DNA of 24,561 bases from Nitrospinota bacterium (GTDB lineage Bacteria > Nitrospinota > Nitrospinia > JACRGO01): positions 1-24,561 of the forward strand of contig JACRGO010000178.1 of NCBI GenBank assembly GCA_016212295.1, in the 5' to 3' direction. Position 1 is the first letter of the stretch; each line of letters opens with the position of its first letter. The position numbers were made by a program, and so were the translations under genes. Shown piece by piece: positions 20,563 through 24,561 of the stretch. The notes beneath the pieces were generated by a model that worked only from the letters and a program-made list of their open reading frames with translations, searched no databases and had not been told where the DNA came from.

Positions 20563-22236
20563 TCACTCCAATGAATTTTTCGGCAGTGTGAGGGTAAAAG
20601 TGGCGCCCTTGCCAGGAGAAGAAACCACCTCAATGCCTCCCCCATGTTTTTTAATGATGTTGTAACATATCGGAAGCCCCAATCCCGTGCCGCCGTCCTT
20701 GGCCTTGGTGGTGAAAAAAGGGGTGAAGATTTTGTTCAATGTTTCCTGGTCCATTCCCTTGCCGTTATCCGCCACCGTCACTTGAATCCGGCGTTCATTC
20801 TGCGCGGCGGCCACGGAGAGCCGGGCGTCTTTCATCCCTTCCATGGCGTGGGCGGCGTTGGTGAAAAGGTTTATAAGCACCTGTTCGATCTCTTGCCGGT
20901 TCAACTGGATGTCCGGTATGCCGTCCGGCAGATCGAGGTCGATTTTCACGTCATGCTTCAATGTGGTGTTGAATTTGCTGAATTTGACGGCCTCCTCGAT
21001 GCACCGGCAAATGCTTCCAGGTTCGAGGGTTGGTTTTTCCTGCCTGGAAAAATCCTTAAGGCCGTCCACTATCCTGCTGATACGGACCGTGCCTTCTTCA
21101 ATGGCCTGGAGGACCTTCGGAGTTTCGTTAAGAATACACTCCAGCTTCTGGAGGTCGGATGGCCTTTCCTGCGTCGTCTTTTCAATGGCCCCCTTAATGT
21201 GCCGGTCCCAAAAAATTTTGAGCATGTTGGCGTTGGACCTGATGAAGGCCGTGGGATTATTGATCTCGTGCGCCACGCCGGCTGACATGATCCCAAGGGT
21301 TGCCATCCGGTCGGCGTGGATGAGTTGCTTGGACCTCTCCTCCGCCAACTGCTCCATTTCGTTGGCGTATCTGCCGACCTCTTCATTTTTTTGGGCCAGT
21401 TCCTGTGTCATGCCTTGTAATTGGGCGTAGGCATCTTCCAGATCATTCAGATATTTTTCCCTTTCTTCTTCCCTTTCATGCCTGTTGATCTCCTCCAGCT
21501 TGCCGAAAAGCCCGATAACAAGAAGGAGCCCGGCCACGAAGCCCGCCACCTTGATCATCTCCCGCCCCAGTTCCCAGGCCAGGCCGGATTGGATGGCCTT
21601 CTGGTCGATGATCATTTTGATGACAGCGTTTTCCCCGGAGTGGCAGACGCTCCCGCATTCTTCCCTGTCGATCCGGATGAATTTTTCAATCAAGCCCTGA
21701 TGGCTCGGATCATCGCTTTCCCCGGCCAGCAGGGCCTCCTCGAATATTTTTTTATCGTGCCGCTGCTCCGGGTCGTCTAAATAGGGGATGGATTCCCTGG
21801 GCCTGCCGCGCTTCAACACTTCTTCCGCTTCGGCAAGGACTTCCCGCAGGGGAATGGACGAGAGGGTTTCCTCGCCGGATTTCAAAGCCTCCTTCGCCAA
21901 GGCCAGCACATGCTCGGCGGTCTGGTTGTCCGAGAACGCCTCACGTCCGTCCCGGCGGAAGATAAGGAAGGCAATTCCTTTTTTTCGGGCTGTTTCCTTT
22001 ATGCGCTTAAACGATTCCTCAAGGTTTTGAAATCTTCCTGAAGCCATGATTCTAACGGCCTCGTTCTTGATATAGCCTGTGATCATGGCGGCGTCATCCA
22101 CTTTCCTCGCCGTCTCCCTTTCTATTTTTTCATTGAATTTCCAGCAGGAGTGTACGGCAAAGCAAAGGAGGACTATCGCTCCAGCCGTCTGGATGGACCG
22201 TTTGTTTCCTGCAATGAAGGCCGCTAGCTTTTTCAT
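20563..22236 (-). CDS. Membrane sensor histidine kinase with periplasmic CX3CH motif
   Basis: A 557-aa kinase. The first membrane span is at about 16-32 and the second at about 228-247, leaving a roughly 195-residue periplasmic sensor. That sensor ends in DREECGSVCHSGEN, a Cys-x3-Cys-His motif at 194-199, close to a c-type haem site, which is normally CxxCH. A cytoplasmic coiled coil (250-305) leads to the HisKA H-box GVAHEINNPTAFI (H323). The catalytic domain follows with N-box LINLFTNAAHAM, G1 VADNGKGMD, F-box IFTPFFTTK and G2 GGTGLGLPICYNIIKKHGG. This is the NtrB-like class. There is no receiver domain and no response regulator next to it, so its partner is unknown. Confidence 0.93.
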   Translation of the reverse strand: MKKLAAFIAGNKRSIQTAGAIVLLCFAVHSCWKFNEKIERETARKVDDAAMITGYIKNEAVRIMASGRFQNLEESFKRIKETARKKGIAFLIFRRDGREAFSDNQTAEHVLALAKEALKSGEETLSSIPLREVLAEAEEVLKRGRPRESIPYLDDPEQRHDKKIFEEALLAGESDDPSHQGLIEKFIRIDREECGSVCHSGENAVIKMIIDQKAIQSGLAWELGREMIKVAGFVAGLLLVIGLFGKLEEINRHEREEEREKYLNDLEDAYAQLQGMTQELAQKNEEVGRYANEMEQLAEERSKQLIHADRMATLGIMSAGVAHEINNPTAFIRSNANMLKIFWDRHIKGAIEKTTQERPSDLQKLECILNETPKVLQAIEEGTVRISRIVDGLKDFSRQEKPTLEPGSICRCIEEAVKFSKFNTTLKHDVKIDLDLPDGIPDIQLNRQEIEQVLINLFTNAAHAMEGMKDARLSVAAAQNERRIQVTVADNGKGMDQETLNKIFTPFFTTKAKDGGTGLGLPICYNIIKKHGGGIEVVSSPGKGATFTLTLPKNSLE

Positions 22237-22563
22237 ACGCCGCCAAGGCCAGCGCTGTGAGCGCCGCCATTAAAAATCTTCTTTGAAATTTTTTGTAAAT
22301 TCATGAAATTTAATTTACCTTATCCATCCGATAATTATAGCATAGGAATTTCCATTTTTAATCTTTTAAATCAAATGGATATATGAAGCACACCCCCCTT
22401 GATCCCCCCTTGCCAGGGGGGAATTTCTGTGATGCCTTCCCTTGCCAGGGGGGAATTTTGTAGATATTCACCGCCGTGGTGGAATTTTGGAGATATTCCC
22501 CCTTAAAAAAGGGGGCAGGGGGATGTTCAATTCTTTAAAGTCCGCCCGAAGGCGTTAAGTCCT
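22237..22563. repeat. Intergenic region with C/G-rich palindromic repeats
   Basis: There is no gene in these 327 bases. Bases 22391-22525 hold several units based on CCCCCCTTGCCAGGGGGGAA and a hairpin CCCCCTT-AAAA-AAGGGGG at 22498-22515. The block is related to the one at 2625-2725. It lies downstream of rsmE and upstream of the histidine kinase. The stretch 22280-22390 is AT-rich and could contain the kinase promoter, though no clear pair of boxes is seen. Confidence 0.65.
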
Positions 22564-23274
22564 TCAAAACAGCTTGGCCAGCAAGGCCGGCACCGCGGAC
22601 TCCACGCGAAGGACCCGCTCTCCAAGGCCCGCCATTTGAAATCCGAGTCTTTTAAAACTCTCCAATTCGTAGGGAATGAAGCCGCCCTCCGGCCCGACGG
22701 CCAGGACAACCGGGCGGTCCACTTCCCTTGGAAATATAGCTGCGCCTCCTGGGTGCGCCACTATGGAGATAGAGTCTTTCACTATATCCGGCAACTCGTC
22801 CTCCACGAAGGGCTTGAACAACGGCCGGAGCATGACTTGCGGCAGGATAGTGTCGCGTGCCTGCTCCAAGCCAAGGGCCAGGGCCTCGCTGACTTTTTCT
22901 TTTTCCAGGGCCGGACTCTTCCAGAAACTCTTTTCCACCCTCCAGGAGTTTATAAGAAAGATCCGCTTTACGCCCATTGAGGCAGCGCACAGCAGGACCC
23001 TTTTCAACACCTTGGGCCGGGGCAGGGAGAGCAGAAGGATAACCGGAAGCGGGGGAGGGGGGGCGTGGTCCAGCAGCACCTCCATTTCAAGGGCGTCCAG
23101 GTCCAGCCTGGTGACAGCGCCGGTCCCCATTTTTCCAGAAGCCAAGCCGACGTTTAACGTGTCGCCAACGGCGGCGCGATGGACCTCCAAGACATGCCGG
23201 AGCCTGCGGCCCGTCAAACGTACCTTTTCGCGGCCGCTGTAAAAGTCTTCTGGAAAAAGAAGGATGAGGTTCAT
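22564..23274 (-). CDS. rsmE: 16S rRNA (uracil(1498)-N(3))-methyltransferase
   Basis: A SPOUT-class enzyme that methylates N3 of U1498 in 16S rRNA with SAM. The 236-aa length fits. The N-terminal PUA-like domain contains VRLTGRRLRHVLEVHRAAVG. The middle PVILLLSLPRPKVLKRVLLC and ASMGVKRIFLINSWRVEKSF segments are typical. The C-terminal knot has VLAVGPEGGFIPYELESF and LGERVLRVESAVPALLA, with Val-Glu-Ser-Ala replacing the commoner T-E-T-A. The ATG at 23274 begins MNLILLFPEDF. There is no prmA next to it, which is a common partner in other genomes. Confidence 0.94.
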   Translation of the reverse strand: MNLILLFPEDFYSGREKVRLTGRRLRHVLEVHRAAVGDTLNVGLASGKMGTGAVTRLDLDALEMEVLLDHAPPPPLPVILLLSLPRPKVLKRVLLCAASMGVKRIFLINSWRVEKSFWKSPALEKEKVSEALALGLEQARDTILPQVMLRPLFKPFVEDELPDIVKDSISIVAHPGGAAIFPREVDRPVVLAVGPEGGFIPYELESFKRLGFQMAGLGERVLRVESAVPALLAKLF

Positions 23275-23351
23275 GGGATTTTGGCTAAGGTCAAAAAGTA
23301 TGTTTTCATGAAATATTCGTGTTCATTCGTGTTAATTCGTGGCTCCAGGTT

Positions 23352-23383
23352 TTTCATTAATCAATTTGCGAAACTATGTTCTT
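23352..23383. repeat. 32-base repeat, copy 2
   Basis: Matches the trmL 3' repeat at 15796-15827 in 30 of 32 positions. It lies immediately before the EI24-like gene, and just upstream (23307-23343) is a run of ATTCGTGTT/ATTCGTGG words. The copy may hold upstream signals for the next gene, or simply be a mobile repeat fragment. Confidence 0.8.
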
Positions 23384-23385
23384 AG

Positions 23386-24141
23386 TTGTATCATTCCACA
23401 ATGCTCTCAGGATTAATGGCCCCCATAACCGCCGTGAAATTTTTATTCCGCCATAAGGGTTTATTAAGGTTTCTCGTTATCCCGTTTCTGATAAACACCG
23501 CTGTCTTTTCATTCTTCCTCTACTTTGCCGCGCATTGGCTCCTTGGAATCATCGGCTCTTTCTTGCCGGATCCGGAGGCTAGCAGTCTGCTGAGGATTCT
23601 GAATTACGCTCTGGTCGGGCTTAGTTTCGCCCTGGTCCTTTTGATTTCCGTGGTTTGTTTTTCCATCGTCGGGAAAATCATAGCGTTTCCCTTCGCGGAT
23701 CTTCTGACCCAAAAGGTGGAGGAGATCGTGACAGGGACCCATGTAGAGGACAGCGGCCTTTTCCTTGGGAACCTTGGGAAGATTGTAAGGGGAATGCGGG
23801 AAGAACTCAAGAGAATAGGTTTCGTTCTTTTCGTTTTTTTTCTTCTGTTTCCTCTGAATTTGCTCCCCGGACTTGGACAGGTCTTGTACCTTTTTTTGAA
23901 CTCCTTGGTGGTTGCGGTTTTCCTGGGCCTGGAGTTTTTCAGCTACAGCATGGACCGGAGGAGTTTTACATTCAGACAAAAGATGGGATTCGCGCGGCGA
24001 AGATTTTTAAACGTATTGGGAGTAGGAATATCGGCCTATGCCCTCATGCTTGTGCCGCTGGTGAATTTCGGCGTTCTGCCTCTGGCCGCTGTGGGGGCCA
24101 CGCTTGATTTTTTCGAATACGAGTTGGACAAGCCGGAATAG
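23386..24141 (+). CDS. EI24 domain (CysZ-like) integral membrane protein
   Basis: A 251-aa polytopic protein resembling the CysZ/EI24 family, some members of which import sulfate. The opening GLMAPITAVKFLFRHKGLLR followed by FLVIPFLINTAVFSFFLYF is the family's usual start. Hydrophobic spans occur at about 30-52, 72-98, 142-175 and 206-235. The loop LGIIGSFLPD and the late segment EFFSYSMDRRSFTFRQKMGF also fit. The reading frame begins with TTG at 23386; the ATG at 23401 is an equally likely start, and neither has a clear ribosome-binding site. There are no cys genes nearby, so a sulfate role is not supported by context. Confidence 0.85.
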   Translation: MYHSTMLSGLMAPITAVKFLFRHKGLLRFLVIPFLINTAVFSFFLYFAAHWLLGIIGSFLPDPEASSLLRILNYALVGLSFALVLLISVVCFSIVGKIIAFPFADLLTQKVEEIVTGTHVEDSGLFLGNLGKIVRGMREELKRIGFVLFVFFLLFPLNLLPGLGQVLYLFLNSLVVAVFLGLEFFSYSMDRRSFTFRQKMGFARRRFLNVLGVGISAYALMLVPLVNFGVLPLAAVGATLDFFEYELDKPE

Positions 24142-24561
24142 CGGCCCGTGTCTGTTTATTTTTTGCGTTTGCCATGAATCTGAAAACAGTGACTGCAAAT
24201 TTCTGCAAACCATGAAGGAAATTGCAAATGCTGTTTCCCCATTTGAATTCAAGCCTCTACCGCCTTTCCCCCTCCGTTTTCAGCCGAAAATTTCCGCAGT
24301 CTTCCCGCCAATTTTTTTTCAATCCCTGTTAAATCAATTACTTAAACATTGGCACTGTTCGTGTAATACCTAAAGTCTCAAGCCTATTGAATGTACGCTG
24401 ATAGCCAATAATAACGTTTTTTCACTGCTGTCCGGTTAAAATTGTCATAGCATGCTCTAACATACTGTTTTTTAAAACAAAATAGTCGTTTTATGGGTGT
24501 TACCGACTTGAATTTTAAAATATATCCCTTTATTCTCCCCCGCAGGATTATTTCTGAGGAG
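24142..24561. other. 420-bp terminal intergenic region, possible IS end and leader of a downstream gene
   Basis: There is no complete gene. The DNA is more AT-rich than its surroundings. At 24423-24450 is CACTGCTGTCCGGTTAAAAT and following bases, which recalls the terminal repeats of some IS4-type transposons; this is a memory-based resemblance. The window ends in TGAGGAG (24555-24561), a good Shine-Dalgarno sequence, so a plus-strand gene probably starts within about 10 bases past the end. Confidence 0.4.

Noticed and set aside
20644-21285. Long plus-strand frame of 213 codons opposite the histidine kinase
   Set aside because: It is a shadow of the kinase gene, whose motifs are clear on the other strand; it has no start signals of its own.
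22498-22515. Rho-independent terminator for rsmE
   Set aside because: The hairpin is strong, but no T-run follows it on the minus strand and it is part of a repeat block also found elsewhere.

Overview
The window reads as ordinary chromosomal DNA of a Gram-negative bacterium of mid GC content. Family composition (YdbH/YnbE/YdbL envelope genes, a type IV prepilin peptidase, a KamA radical-SAM protein, c-di-GMP and histidine-kinase signalling) and intergenic repeats rich in CCCCCTTG and CACAAAGGCACGAAG words fit a Desulfobacterota/Deltaproteobacteria-like lineage or a neighbouring candidate phylum. That placement is inference; there is no rRNA here.

Layout. Bases 170-4938 (minus): dihydrolipoyl dehydrogenase, prepilin peptidase, recX, recA and a small single-span membrane protein. 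Bases 5207-6196 (plus): trpS. Bases 6493-10724 (minus): a metabolic cluster, transcribed kamA, ATP-grasp ligase, ATP-grasp ligase, GNAT acetyltransferase. Bases 11249-12941: a plus-strand orphan 122-aa protein converging on a minus-strand pair, a response regulator with an active-type GGEEF domain followed by an orphan HPt protein. Bases 13128-15753 (plus): a tightly overlapping ydbH-ynbE-ydbL operon for envelope lipid homeostasis. Bases 15801-16334 (minus): trmL. Bases 16397-20359 (minus): a surface-glycan operon, transcribed GT2, DUF2304 membrane protein, winged-helix/Rossmann regulator, GT4 (interrupted by a frameshift in a 10-base homopolymer), GT2. Bases 20563-23274 (minus): a membrane histidine kinase with a periplasmic CX3CH motif, and rsmE. 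Bases 23386-24141 (plus): an EI24/CysZ-like membrane protein. A Shine-Dalgarno-like sequence ends the window, so another plus-strand gene probably starts just beyond it.

The best candidate for an undescribed system is the kamA/ATP-grasp/ATP-grasp/GNAT cluster. KamA keeps the residues expected for lysine 2,3-aminomutase chemistry, so a plausible reading is that beta-lysine (or a related beta-amino acid) is made, joined to one or two partners by the two Ddl-like ligases, and acetylated. The product is unknown. Other points of note are a FliF-like C-terminal tail on the small membrane protein upstream of recA, a possible Fe-S-type cysteine motif in TrpRS, a noncanonical haem-like motif in the kinase, and a family of dispersed repeats including an interleaved inverted repeat after trpS.

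Intergenic regions are dense in short repeats. I found no tRNA, rRNA, CRISPR array or complete insertion sequence.
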